A stretch of DNA of 64,000 nt. It comes from Cohaesibacter gelatinilyticus. GTDB lineage: Bacteria; Pseudomonadota; Alphaproteobacteria; Rhizobiales; Cohaesibacteraceae. The position numbers and the translations under genes are program-made. The number at the start of each line of letters is the position of its first letter. Position 1 is the stretch's first letter. This document shows positions 1-7,802 of the stretch, in pieces. Under the pieces are notes generated by a model. It worked only from the letters and a program-made list of their open reading frames with translations. It did not search any database and was not told the origin of the DNA. The stretch is from NCBI RefSeq assembly GCF_900215605.1, contig NZ_OBEL01000001.1, positions 2,021,822 through 2,085,821 on the forward strand, read 5' to 3'.

Positions 1-589
1 CGTATCCTATACCGCTGGTGCAACATCTGGCGATGCAGATACGTTCACCATCACCAACTACGCCTCTACCTCCGATGCCGATAACGCTGAGCTGGTAACA
101 CAGTTCAACGACATCCTGAAACAGGTTGACAAGCTTGCAGCTGACTCCAGCTTCAATGGCATCAATCTGATCAATGGTACCGGAAGTGATTTGACGGTGG
201 CCTTCAACGAACATCGTGATGACAAGAAATCCGAACTGGTCATCAAGTCTGCTGACTTGACATCAAGCGGATTGAAAATCAGCGATGCAAGTTCCTTGAG
301 TGCAGATGAATCCAACCTCAAGCTGGATTCTCTATCAGAAGCTCTGACGACATTGCGCAAGCAGGCCTCTACCTTCGGTTCGAACCTTTCCACCGTGCAA
401 ATCCGTAAGGATTACACCAAGGAAAGCATCAACACCTTGCAAACAGGTGCCGATGCTCTGGTTCTGGCCGATTCCAACGAGGAAGGTGCGAACATGCTGG
501 CATTGCAGACCCGTCAGCAGCTGTCCACAACAGCCTTGTCTCTGGCATCTCAGGCAGACCAGGCCGTTACGCGGTTCCTCCGGGCTTAA
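1..589 (+). CDS. Flagellin, C-terminal part (5' end outside window)
   Basis: The reading frame is open from base 2 to the TAA at 587-589, so the start lies before the window. About 195 residues are visible. The last ~90 residues have the helical C-terminal D0/D1 signature of bacterial flagellin, with SEALTTLRKQASTFGSN, then DYTKESINTLQTGADALVLAD, then an ending rich in Gln, Ala and Leu that finishes with FLRA. The protein is the filament subunit, exported by the flagellar type III system and polymerised at the cell surface. A strong terminator follows at once, so this gene ends its own transcript. The neighbouring flbT and flaF encode post-transcriptional and export regulators of flagellin, which supports the call. 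Which paralogue this is cannot be told from the C-terminus. Confidence 0.93.
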   Translation, partial: VSYTAGATSGDADTFTITNYASTSDADNAELVTQFNDILKQVDKLAADSSFNGINLINGTGSDLTVAFNEHRDDKKSELVIKSADLTSSGLKISDASSLSADESNLKLDSLSEALTTLRKQASTFGSNLSTVQIRKDYTKESINTLQTGADALVLADSNEEGANMLALQTRQQLSTTALSLASQADQAVTRFLRA

Positions 590-609
590 TCGGACATATA
601 AAACAATCA

Positions 610-638
610 AGGCGGGGGGTTACCCCGCCTTTTTTTTT
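610..638 (+). terminator. Rho-independent terminator of flagellin gene
   Basis: An AGGCGGGG arm pairs with CCCCGCCT across a short loop and is followed by a run of nine T residues. It lies about 20 bases after the flagellin stop codon. Confidence 0.93.
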
Positions 639-640
639 GC

Positions 641-660
641 CTTGGTTTCCTGATTGCTTT
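641..660 (+). promoter_or_regulatory. Putative sigma-54 (-24/-12) promoter for flbT-flaF
   Basis: The stretch TTGG-TTTCCTGA-TTGCT has GG and GC elements separated by exactly ten bases, the sigma-54 spacing, and a good TTGCT -12 box. The -24 box keeps TGG but not the following CACG. It sits between the flagellin terminator and flbT, about 55 bases before the flbT start, where a promoter is needed because the terminator cuts off read-through. The call rests on pattern only. Confidence 0.45.
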
Positions 661-711
661 ATCAGTCAGACAGCTTTGCGCAAAAGACCGCAAAATGGCA
701 AGGACGTCCTC

Positions 712-1146
712 ATGTCGCTTAAAATTGAACTTCGACCAGGTGAACGTATCATCATCGGCAACAGTGTCATCACCAATGGAGATAGCCGTGCACGCATCTT
801 CGTAGATGGTGAAGCCCCCATCATGCGTGAAAAGGATATTCTGACATCAGAGACTGCCAACAGCCCCGCCAAACGCATTTATTTGTGTGTGCAATTGATG
901 TATCTCGGCGAAGATATCGCCAAACATAAAGAATTGTATTTTACTTTGGTGAATCAGTTTTTACAGGCTGCGCCCAGCGCATTAACACTCGTTGATGCCA
1001 TAAATAATAAAATATTAACCAATTCTCTCTATGCTGCACTTAAAGAGGCAAAAGCTCTCATCAGGTATGAAGAGGAGTTACTTCGGGATGTACAATCAGG
1101 CAGCAGCAGCAACAGCCTATCAGGACACCGGCCAGAAGACGGGTGA
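712..1146 (+). CDS. flbT: Flagellin biosynthesis repressor FlbT
   Basis: A 144-residue protein beginning MSLKIELRPGERIIIGNSVI, the conserved N-terminus of FlbT; the family is usually about 130-150 residues. In Caulobacter FlbT binds the 5' region of flagellin mRNA and promotes its decay until the hook is complete, so it acts in the cytoplasm as a checkpoint between hook and filament assembly. I chose the ATG at 712 because an AAGGA site precedes it and the family alignment starts there; the frame also opens further upstream, inside the terminator, which makes no sense. The last 59 bases overlap the start of flaF, so its Ser-rich tail (QSGSSSNSLSG...) is encoded over the FlaF N-terminus. Confidence 0.9.
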   Translation: MSLKIELRPGERIIIGNSVITNGDSRARIFVDGEAPIMREKDILTSETANSPAKRIYLCVQLMYLGEDIAKHKELYFTLVNQFLQAAPSALTLVDAINNKILTNSLYAALKEAKALIRYEEELLRDVQSGSSSNSLSGHRPEDG

Positions 1147-1462
1147 CCCCCGTGAATTGGAAGCAAATCTTCTTTTACAAGCAGCAGCCAAACTGAATCG
1201 CGCAAAGGCCAACGGTTTGAAGAGCGATGAGCTGGATGAAGCACTGACTTTCAACCGCAAGCTCTGGACGATCTTTGTCGGCGAGCTTCTCGATGAAAAT
1301 CACGGAATGCCCAAAGCCGTTAGAGAGAATCTGGTTAATCTCGGTATTTTTACCTTCAACCACACTCTCGAAATCATGACAGATCCAGAAAACAAGTCAG
1401 TCGACAGCCTGATCAATATCAATAAGAATATTGCAGAAGGTCTCAGATCTACCCCGGCTTGA
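1088..1462 (+). CDS. flaF: Flagellar biosynthesis regulator FlaF
   Basis: A 124-residue FlaF-family protein beginning MYNQAAAATAYQDTG, with the family's Leu/Ala-rich helix (ANLLLQAAAKLNRA) and LTFNRKLWTIF core. In alphaproteobacteria FlaF is needed for flagellin translation and secretion and works against FlbT. The ATG at 1088 lies inside flbT, giving a 59-base overlap in a different frame, which suggests coupled translation. Later in-frame starts would remove the conserved N-terminus. The gene ends 27 bases before a strong terminator, so flbT-flaF form a two-gene unit placed between the flagellin gene and the convergent flgEKL genes. Confidence 0.88.
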   Translation: MYNQAAAATAYQDTGQKTGDPRELEANLLLQAAAKLNRAKANGLKSDELDEALTFNRKLWTIFVGELLDENHGMPKAVRENLVNLGIFTFNHTLEIMTDPENKSVDSLININKNIAEGLRSTPA

Positions 1463-1488
1463 ATTCAAGCAAAAACCGAAATATATCA

Positions 1489-1520
1489 GGGCGATCCAAT
1501 TTTGGAGCGCCCTTTTGTTT
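1489..1520 (+). terminator. Rho-independent terminator of flbT-flaF
   Basis: GGGCG and TCC pair with GGA and CGCCC around an AATTTT loop and are followed by CTTTTGTTTT. It is 27 bases downstream of the flaF stop. Confidence 0.88.
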
Positions 1521-1590
1521 TACAAATTCCATACCACCGCTTTTCAAGCCTCTCTCACCTCCAGCTGTCAAAATCCAAAATATGACAGCA

Positions 1591-1625
1591 AAATAAAAGG
1601 CCAGCTACCATATCGATAGCTGGCC
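1591..1625 (-). terminator. Rho-independent terminator of flgEKL (- strand)
   Basis: The nine-base arms GGCCAGCTA and TAGCTGGCC form a perfect stem. On the - strand it is followed by TTTTATTTT. It lies about 70 bases beyond the flgL stop. Confidence 0.88.
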
Positions 1626-1695
1626 AGTTGGCAACCAAAACAGGCATTCTTGTTCGCAGTTTGGAATTCAATAGTTCAAGTGTTGGCTTTGCGGT

Positions 1696-3198
1696 CTAGA
1701 TATATTTTGACAAACTCAGATTGAACAATATGGAAGTGGTCTGATAGGTCATCTGCATCCGGTTTTGCAGATTCATCACTTTCACAGCCACCTCTTCCTT
1801 ATTGATACCCTCAATGCCATCCGACATGGTTTTCATCATGTTTTCAGTTACTTTGTGACGATCATTGGTTTGTGTTCCCATCTTGTTGGTGATGGCAAGC
1901 TCTGACTGGATGGTTTGTACCGTTTGTTGCTGTTGGTTGATGGACAAGCCACCCGCCACGGCACTGGTCATCGCCTTGTAGCGGTTCTTGTCGACACTTC
2001 CATCTGTCGTATATTCTGGTATGGAATAGGCAGCGATATAAGCCAACTGGCGAGCAAAACCTTTCTCGTTAGCACGCACACCATATTCGACTTCAAGATT
2101 CGTATCTATTTGCGCCTTGGCCGTTCCACGCGCACTATCAGTACCATTGTCGCCAACATACCAATTCACGGTTGGCTTACCTGCAACGGTAGCCGTATCC
2201 AGTGTAGTTGCTGTTTCAGGAGGACTACCAACCACACGTTTTGGTTCCCCACCATTACCGGTACTGAAGAAATCCAAGGCTGCTGCCACTCGGGATGCCG
2301 CCTCTCCTTCCGCCGTAACAACTTTTTTCAACTGAGCTTCCAGCTCTGTTTTCAAGGAAGCCGCATTCCCGTTGGGATCCGTCCCTACCTGAAAATAACC
2401 ATCACCCAATTCGGTTGGATTGTCTGACGCTTTCAAGGTAATCGAGTGCTTTCCCCCTCCTGGCAGATCAAAGGTCAAGACCAATTCCTGGTTTGCATTG
2501 GGCTTGCTGGCAAAATCGACATCCAATGTTGCCGGATCACCAGTAGGACCTGTAACACTTGCACCGGTCAGACCGTTGCTGACACTGTTCAGTTTGAGGC
2601 CGAATACGGTCGCAGCTTCATCCAAAGATACATTTGCAGCAGTATTGGTCAGTGCCAGACGGCCCAATCCATCAGTACCCTTATCAGCGGCAATCCGTTC
2701 ATTGGTAACGTCAATCAATCCTTGCTGACCATTATGACCATACATGATCTGATCATAATCCAGCGTCGGGGCTTTATCGGTATTCTTCCCCGCGAACAAG
2801 TGCCGTCCGTTAATTTCCGTATCCAGCAACCCCAGCATCTCTTTCATCAGGGTCGTAGATGAAATCTGCGCCATGGACTTGTTTTCGGACGTCATATTAT
2901 ATTCGGTCGTCCGAGCAGATTCACGAACCTCGGTGCCGATACCATTGATGCGCTTCAAAGAGTCATCCATGACCTTGATACGTGTCTGCATTTGCTCGAT
3001 ATTGCTTTTGAACATGTCGATCTGTGAGATCTCATGCCGCAAATCCAAAGCAAGTCCGCGATCATTGCCAAGACCACCATAAGTCGTCGATGCACGACCG
3101 GTACCGATCTGGCGCATGGCATCCTGAAGATCATCCCGGTTCTTCTGCAGCGTTTGCACCATCATGGTTGATGAATAGCCGGAAACAGTACCAATCAT
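1696..3198 (-). CDS. flgL: Flagellar hook-filament junction protein FlgL
   Basis: Flagellin-like hook-associated protein 3, which joins the hook cap zone to the filament. The N-terminus (MIGTVSGYSSTMMVQTL...LQDAMRQIGTGR) and C-terminus (QNRMQMTYQTTSILFNLSLSKYI) have the paired D0/D1 helices of the family. At 500 residues it is longer than typical FlgL (about 300-350). The extra length is a variable middle part, about residues 180-390, probably a surface-exposed outer domain. I take ATG 3198 as start because TAGGTGA lies just upstream; an in-frame GTG at 3207 would add three residues but has no clear ribosome site. It is the last gene of flgE-flgK-flgL, 32 bases after flgK, and ends before a strong terminator. 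Confidence 0.9.
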   Translation of the reverse strand: MIGTVSGYSSTMMVQTLQKNRDDLQDAMRQIGTGRASTTYGGLGNDRGLALDLRHEISQIDMFKSNIEQMQTRIKVMDDSLKRINGIGTEVRESARTTEYNMTSENKSMAQISSTTLMKEMLGLLDTEINGRHLFAGKNTDKAPTLDYDQIMYGHNGQQGLIDVTNERIAADKGTDGLGRLALTNTAANVSLDEAATVFGLKLNSVSNGLTGASVTGPTGDPATLDVDFASKPNANQELVLTFDLPGGGKHSITLKASDNPTELGDGYFQVGTDPNGNAASLKTELEAQLKKVVTAEGEAASRVAAALDFFSTGNGGEPKRVVGSPPETATTLDTATVAGKPTVNWYVGDNGTDSARGTAKAQIDTNLEVEYGVRANEKGFARQLAYIAAYSIPEYTTDGSVDKNRYKAMTSAVAGGLSINQQQQTVQTIQSELAITNKMGTQTNDRHKVTENMMKTMSDGIEGINKEEVAVKVMNLQNRMQMTYQTTSILFNLSLSKYI

Positions 3199-3230
3199 GT
3201 CAATCACCTATAATCCAACAGCAAGGTCGC

Positions 3231-5099
3231 CTAGACCCTCATCAAAGCATTAAGCATTTCTCGAATGGCGGTCAGAACCCGGGCATTGGCTGAATAGGCA
3301 TTTTGCAACTCCATCAGCTTGGCCAGCTCTCCGTCCGTATCAACTTTTGATATATCATCCATGCGCGATTGCACATTGTTCATGGCAATCTGCTGACCGG
3401 AATGGCGTGTCTTGGCTGTCTCCGCCTGTCCACCTTGATAGGAGATGACCTGACGGGCAAAATCACTAACGCTCATCTCCGCAGGTTGAGCCGCCGACCC
3501 GATCCCCGTCTTGTAGGAGAATACATATTTGGTATTCTCCAACGCATCATAAAGGGCTTTGGGGCGTGTCTGATCTGCATTACCAACCCCTGCACCATAT
3601 TGCACAAGCTTGGCCGGATCATTCTTCAGCGAGATATTGACTTCAATCCGGCTCGCAAAACCAACCTTTTGATGTGTACCTTCCACTGCACCGGTAAAAA
3701 CCTTGTTGCCCTGCCCGCCATCAACAAAGAGCGGCAATTTTCCCGAAGCATCTTCAAGGCCAGTCACCGTCACCGATGCACTCAGGGCAACGACGTCCAC
3801 CGCATTGGCAGCCCCATCATCGACAATTTGCAAATTGTCGCCGGACGGATTACTGACAGTAAAATTGGCACCCAGATCAGCCTGAATTTGCGACACCACA
3901 CTGGCCATGCCGCCTGAAAAATTGATCCCGACGACCCGGTCATCAATGCGGCTGGTTGCATCATTGCTCAATGGCAGGGATGAAGCACTGTCCACGCGCA
4001 TATAGGTCACAGTGTGCGTCTGACCTGTACCATTGTCTTTATAGGTCAGAGTGATCGGGTTACCAGACTGGAGTCCGGCCAAATCAACCGCCTTGCCAGT
4101 CTGTGCACCAACGGTGGCATCTGTGCTATCAACTTGCTTGTTGGACAAGGCTGTCGCCAAACCCGCCGCAATCTCATCCAATTGAGCCTGCGCCTCAACC
4201 AGTGTTTGGTCACGCATCTCCACAAGAGCTGCGACCTTGCCGGACTGGAAGGATTTATCCGATGTCAGATCGATTCGATTGCCATGATCAGAGACCAGCA
4301 TGATCGATCCCAATGAGGATTTGCTGGAATCAGAATCCCATTTGGACTCGGCCGTAACATTTGGATTGGCGTTGAATTCCAATTTGACCGCTTCACGGTC
4401 AAACAAGGTTGTGCCGCTGGTGGTATTGATACGGATATTGTTGTTCGTGCCGTGTTGGACTTCAATATCCACCAAGCCAGCAACCTTGTTGATATAGCTA
4501 TCCCGCTCATCCAACAGTGCTGACGGCTCGCTCCCGTCCGTAGAGTATCGCTGAATTTGATCATTCAATCGTTCGATCTGTTCCAGAGAATGATTGATTG
4601 TCTCAACCGCATCATTCAGGGCGCCTTCAACTTCCTGACGCATGGTCTGGATATCATTGCTGGCTGTATTCAGCTGCTGGGCCAACAGGGCCGCATGCGA
4701 GAGCATGTCTTCTCGCGCCACCTGGCTATCCGGGCTTGTTACAAGCGCCTGCATGGATTTGGTCAGATTATTGATACCAGTATCCAGTGCATTCGCACTT
4801 CCCGGTTCACCAAAAGTTTGATCCACCCGATGCAAATAAGTGCTCATCAACTTGGTATATTCAGTCGCCGCACTTTCACGCCAATATTGCTTTTGAACAT
4901 GCATATCAAGACTGCGCTTGGTCCCGTTCGACAAAACGCCAATTGTTCGACCATCACCGATAGCCGTCTTGCGAGCGGTTGTCTTGGAGGTGTAGCCCGG
5001 TGTCTGGGCATTGGCGATGTTACCCGCAACAACATCCAGCTCCTGACGAGTGACCGTCAGGCCCGATGTTGCCAAATTGATAGCATTGCTAAGCGACAT
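3231..5099 (-). CDS. flgK: Flagellar hook-associated protein FlgK
   Basis: A 622-residue HAP1 that forms the first junction ring between hook and filament. The N-terminus MSLSNAINLATSGLTVTRQ with DVVAGNIANAQTPGYTS is the flagellar rod/hook signature, and the C-terminus (LMELQNAYSANARVLTAIREMLNAL) is the conserved D0 helix. The protein is exported by the flagellar type III apparatus without a cleaved signal peptide. GAGGAAG lies just before the ATG. It sits 123 bases downstream of flgE and 32 bases upstream of flgL on the same strand. The gap after flgE holds a small hairpin that may lower transcription into flgK. Coiled-coil prediction would likely mark residues 130-200. Confidence 0.93.
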   Translation of the reverse strand: MSLSNAINLATSGLTVTRQELDVVAGNIANAQTPGYTSKTTARKTAIGDGRTIGVLSNGTKRSLDMHVQKQYWRESAATEYTKLMSTYLHRVDQTFGEPGSANALDTGINNLTKSMQALVTSPDSQVAREDMLSHAALLAQQLNTASNDIQTMRQEVEGALNDAVETINHSLEQIERLNDQIQRYSTDGSEPSALLDERDSYINKVAGLVDIEVQHGTNNNIRINTTSGTTLFDREAVKLEFNANPNVTAESKWDSDSSKSSLGSIMLVSDHGNRIDLTSDKSFQSGKVAALVEMRDQTLVEAQAQLDEIAAGLATALSNKQVDSTDATVGAQTGKAVDLAGLQSGNPITLTYKDNGTGQTHTVTYMRVDSASSLPLSNDATSRIDDRVVGINFSGGMASVVSQIQADLGANFTVSNPSGDNLQIVDDGAANAVDVVALSASVTVTGLEDASGKLPLFVDGGQGNKVFTGAVEGTHQKVGFASRIEVNISLKNDPAKLVQYGAGVGNADQTRPKALYDALENTKYVFSYKTGIGSAAQPAEMSVSDFARQVISYQGGQAETAKTRHSGQQIAMNNVQSRMDDISKVDTDGELAKLMELQNAYSANARVLTAIREMLNALMRV

Positions 5100-5185
5100 A
5101 TCTTCCTCACCGGCACCAGAATGGTACCATCCTCACCGGCCCGACAGCATGCCGGACTGGTCTTCTTGTCTTACACACCGTTCAA

Positions 5186-5204
5186 AAGGGCGCCCAAAGC
5201 CCTT
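5186..5204 (-). terminator. Weak hairpin between flgE and flgK
   Basis: On the - strand AAGGGC pairs with GCCCTT over a seven-base loop and is followed by TTG only, so it is at most a partial terminator or an mRNA end-stabiliser. It lies 19 bases beyond the flgE stop. Hook protein is needed in many more copies than FlgK, so partial attenuation here would make sense, but this is inference. Confidence 0.35.
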
Positions 5205-5222
5205 GGAAACCCCATCAAGGCG

Positions 5223-6587
5223 TTATCTGATCACCTGCATGATCTCTTGCAACATATCTTTGGAAGTTGTCAGAACCCGCGTATTGGCCGAATAGGCCTG
5301 CTGGGTTACGATCATCTTGGAAAATTCTTCCGCAATATCAGTATTGGAGGCTTCCGTCGCAGATCCTTCAATCGATCCGGTTGCCCCCAAAATGGCCTGA
5401 CCAGATTCCTCTGTCTGACGGAACACACCGCCATCTTGTCGAGCCAGATAATTATCACCATTAAAGGAGGCCAATGGAATTTCAGCAATATTTCGGGTCT
5501 TACTATTGGAATAGCTGGCCACAATCTTGCCGGTATCAGAAATTTTCACATCCAGCAATTCACCGGCAGCCGCACCATTTTGCGAGATATTGACCTTGGC
5601 ATTGCCGTTGGAGTTGGAGAACTGGGTCATGCCGTCACCGCCGTGGTTCAGACTGATATTGCCCAGATTCACACCATCAATCGTAAGACTGGTAACTGTG
5701 ACACTCGCCAGTGGCGGATTCAGTTCACCCGTCGCATTGAAAATATAGTTCTGACCAACGTTGCGCCATTTGGCATTGGCACCAGTAGCGGTGCTGTCAG
5801 TCAAGTAGAACAGGTTCCAGGTATCAGGGCTGGTCGAGGTCTTTGACCAACGCATCTGCACCGAAGCAGTGGAACCGTTTGCCGTATAGGCAGTAATCGC
5901 TCCGCCGGCAATGGAGTCAGCTAGAAACCGCGTTTCATCTGCTGCCTGTACAAAACCAGCACCACCAACGGTCGGATCATTGGTATAATTGGCCGGGTTC
6001 ATCAATTCTGAACCAACAACATTCTTGTCAGCATTGGTTGTCTGTGGATAGCTGGCAAGGTTACCTTTATAGGTAATTTCGGTCGTCGCGTCAGCTTCCA
6101 TGAAATCATTATCGACACGCAGCACAGTTGGAACAGACCCAACCGGGTTTCCGGTCGTATCATCCAATTCAATGGTATTGAGATAATAGCCAGCGCCATT
6201 GACCAGATAACCATCTTTATCGAGCGAAAAATCACCGCGACGCGTATAATAAGGCACCTCCTCCAGAATCGGGCGCCCGTCAGCTTCACCAATCTTCTTC
6301 TGGACAACGAAATAGCCATCACCCGAAATAGCCATATGCGTACCGGTATCGGAACGCTGAACTACACCTGAAACGGTATTGGTCTGACGTGAATTCGACA
6401 GGACTGCACCGGAGCGCTGCGCGTTGATCGAAGTATTGGAGTTGGAAACAAGGTCAACAAAAGACGTGTCGACGCGTTTGAAACCGGTCGTACGAGAGTT
6501 CGCGATATTACCGGAAATATTCTCCAGAGCGTTCGACTGCGCACGCAAGCCACTCACAGAGGCATTCAAAGCAGCAAAAAGACCCAT
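5223..6587 (-). CDS. flgE: Flagellar hook protein FlgE
   Basis: A 454-residue hook subunit. The N-terminus MGLFAALNASVSGLRAQSNALENISGNIANSRTTGFKR carries the ANSxTxGFK rod/hook signature, the middle has the FlgE beta domains, and the C-terminus (EFSKMIVTQQAYSANTRVLTTSKDMLQEIMQVIR) is the classic D0 helix. The family ranges from about 400 residues in enterics to over 550. The ATG is preceded by AAAGGATGAG. It is the first gene of flgE-flgK-flgL and carries a well-placed sigma-54-like promoter about 50 bases upstream and a CtrA-type site further up, fitting a Caulobacter-like class III gene. Confidence 0.94.
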   Translation of the reverse strand: MGLFAALNASVSGLRAQSNALENISGNIANSRTTGFKRVDTSFVDLVSNSNTSINAQRSGAVLSNSRQTNTVSGVVQRSDTGTHMAISGDGYFVVQKKIGEADGRPILEEVPYYTRRGDFSLDKDGYLVNGAGYYLNTIELDDTTGNPVGSVPTVLRVDNDFMEADATTEITYKGNLASYPQTTNADKNVVGSELMNPANYTNDPTVGGAGFVQAADETRFLADSIAGGAITAYTANGSTASVQMRWSKTSTSPDTWNLFYLTDSTATGANAKWRNVGQNYIFNATGELNPPLASVTVTSLTIDGVNLGNISLNHGGDGMTQFSNSNGNAKVNISQNGAAAGELLDVKISDTGKIVASYSNSKTRNIAEIPLASFNGDNYLARQDGGVFRQTEESGQAILGATGSIEGSATEASNTDIAEEFSKMIVTQQAYSANTRVLTTSKDMLQEIMQVIR

Positions 6588-6636
6588 CTCTCATCCTTTT
6601 TTACAAATCTGATACACACAAGGTTGTTGAGTAACA

Positions 6637-6656
6637 CAGCAAGGAACGGGCCAACT
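6637..6656 (-). promoter_or_regulatory. Putative sigma-54 promoter of flgE
   Basis: On the - strand, GTTGG-CCCGTTCC-TTGCTG matches the sigma-54 consensus TGGCACG-N4-TTGCT closely. GG and GC are ten bases apart, only one base differs in the -24 box, and the -12 box TTGCT is perfect. It ends about 50 bases before the flgE start codon. Hook genes of Caulobacter use sigma-54 promoters, which supports the reading. Confidence 0.7.
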
Positions 6657-6703
6657 TGGTAAATTATTTTTAAATAATATATATCAATTAGTTACATTAA
6701 ATT

Positions 6704-6718
6704 TAACCTTCTATTAAG
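6704..6718. promoter_or_regulatory. CtrA-type binding site TTAA-N7-TTAA
   Basis: TTAA-CCTTCTA-TTAA is a perfect match to the full CtrA consensus. Further TTAA tetramers lie at 6671 and 6698 in the same AT-rich stretch. It is about 117 bases upstream of the flgE start and 160 bases upstream of the divergent MoxR gene. In alphaproteobacteria CtrA controls flagellar cascades. The AT-richness of the area raises the chance of a random match. Confidence 0.5.
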
Positions 6719-6877
6719 CAGGAAATATCTTCCACCAACCCTCAAAGGGGGAAAAAATTACCGCCCTCTAGGCAATTGCGACCACCCTTTGGACCCTTGC
6801 CATCTCACAATGAGCGCAATAGGGTCTGCCACAATCAGCCCGCATAGGGCATATCCAGGAATTAAGAAGGTTACCTC

Positions 6878-7720
6878 ATGCGTTTTGAAGGCACCGCCAA
6901 TTACGTCGCGACAGAAGATCTGCAGATCGCGGTAAATGCCGCCATCGCTCTGGAACGCCCCCTCCTGATCAAAGGAGAACCCGGCACCGGCAAAACTGTT
7001 CTGGCTCAGGAAGTCGCCAACGCTCTTGATGCACCAATGATCGAATGGAACATCAAGTCGACAACCAAAGCGCAACAAGGCTTGTATGAATATGACGCGG
7101 TATCACGCCTGAGAGACAGCCAGCTGGGTGATGAGCGGGTCAAGGACATCGCCAACTATATCCGTAAAGGCAAGGTATGGGATGCATTTGTCAGCGACAA
7201 ACGCCCCGTATTGTTGATCGACGAAATCGACAAGGCCGATATTGAATTTCCAAATGATCTTTTGCAAGAACTCGATCGCATGGAATTCCATGTCTATGAA
7301 ACCGGTGAGCGGATAAAGGCCAAACAACGCCCGATCATCATCATCACTTCCAACAATGAAAAAGAACTCCCCGACGCCTTTCTGCGTCGTTGTTTCTTCC
7401 ACTATATCAAATTCCCGGACGAAGAGACCATGCACGACATCGTCGAGGTGCATTTCCCTGACATCAAGTCCCGCCTTCTTCAGCAGGCTCTTTCCAGCTT
7501 CTATTCCATCCGTGAGGTACCAGGTCTGAAAAAGAAACCCTCCACATCAGAGCTTCTGGACTGGATCAAGCTGCTGGTCAATGAAGACATAGATCTGGAA
7601 ACCTTGCGCGAAACGGACAGCAAGAAGGCTATTCCGCCTTTGCACGGCGCATTGCTGAAAAACGAACAAGACGTTCATCTGTTCCAGCGCCTCGCCTTCA
7701 TGGCCCGTGGCCAGCGCTGA
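6878..7720 (+). CDS. MoxR-family AAA+ ATPase
   Basis: A 280-residue AAA+ ATPase of the MoxR class. Walker A is GEPGTGKT (residues 33-40), Walker B is VLLIDEID (111-118), and a sensor-1 TSN and an arginine-finger region (DAFLRRCFF) follow. MoxR ATPases act as chaperones that activate or insert metal cofactors, usually with a partner carrying a VWA domain. Here the likely partner is the CoxE-like VWA protein at 12876-14054, on the same strand but five kilobases away. The start follows AAGAAGG. The gene is divergent from flgE and ends before a hairpin terminator. The client protein is not evident from the window. Confidence 0.9.
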   Translation: MRFEGTANYVATEDLQIAVNAAIALERPLLIKGEPGTGKTVLAQEVANALDAPMIEWNIKSTTKAQQGLYEYDAVSRLRDSQLGDERVKDIANYIRKGKVWDAFVSDKRPVLLIDEIDKADIEFPNDLLQELDRMEFHVYETGERIKAKQRPIIIITSNNEKELPDAFLRRCFFHYIKFPDEETMHDIVEVHFPDIKSRLLQQALSSFYSIREVPGLKKKPSTSELLDWIKLLVNEDIDLETLRETDSKKAIPPLHGALLKNEQDVHLFQRLAFMARGQR

Positions 7721-7740
7721 TTGGCGAACATGTCAGGAAA

Positions 7741-7775
7741 CAAAATGTCCGGTTCAAACCGGGCATTTTGTATTT
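7741..7775 (+). terminator. Hairpin terminator after MoxR gene
   Basis: A 12-base-pair stem (CAAAATGTCCGG with CCGGGCATTTTG, one G-T pair) has a TTCAAA loop. The T residues at the end of the stem and after it are modest. It lies between convergent genes and could serve both strands. Confidence 0.7.
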
Positions 7776-7802
7776 GGTTGTCAGCAATAACAGACAGATC
7801 GC

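Noticed and set aside
4557-5846. 429-residue open frame on the + strand opposite flgK and flgE
   Set aside because: It runs across two well-supported genes and their gap on the other strand, with composition rich in Ile, Arg, His and Ser and no family signature. It is an antisense shadow.
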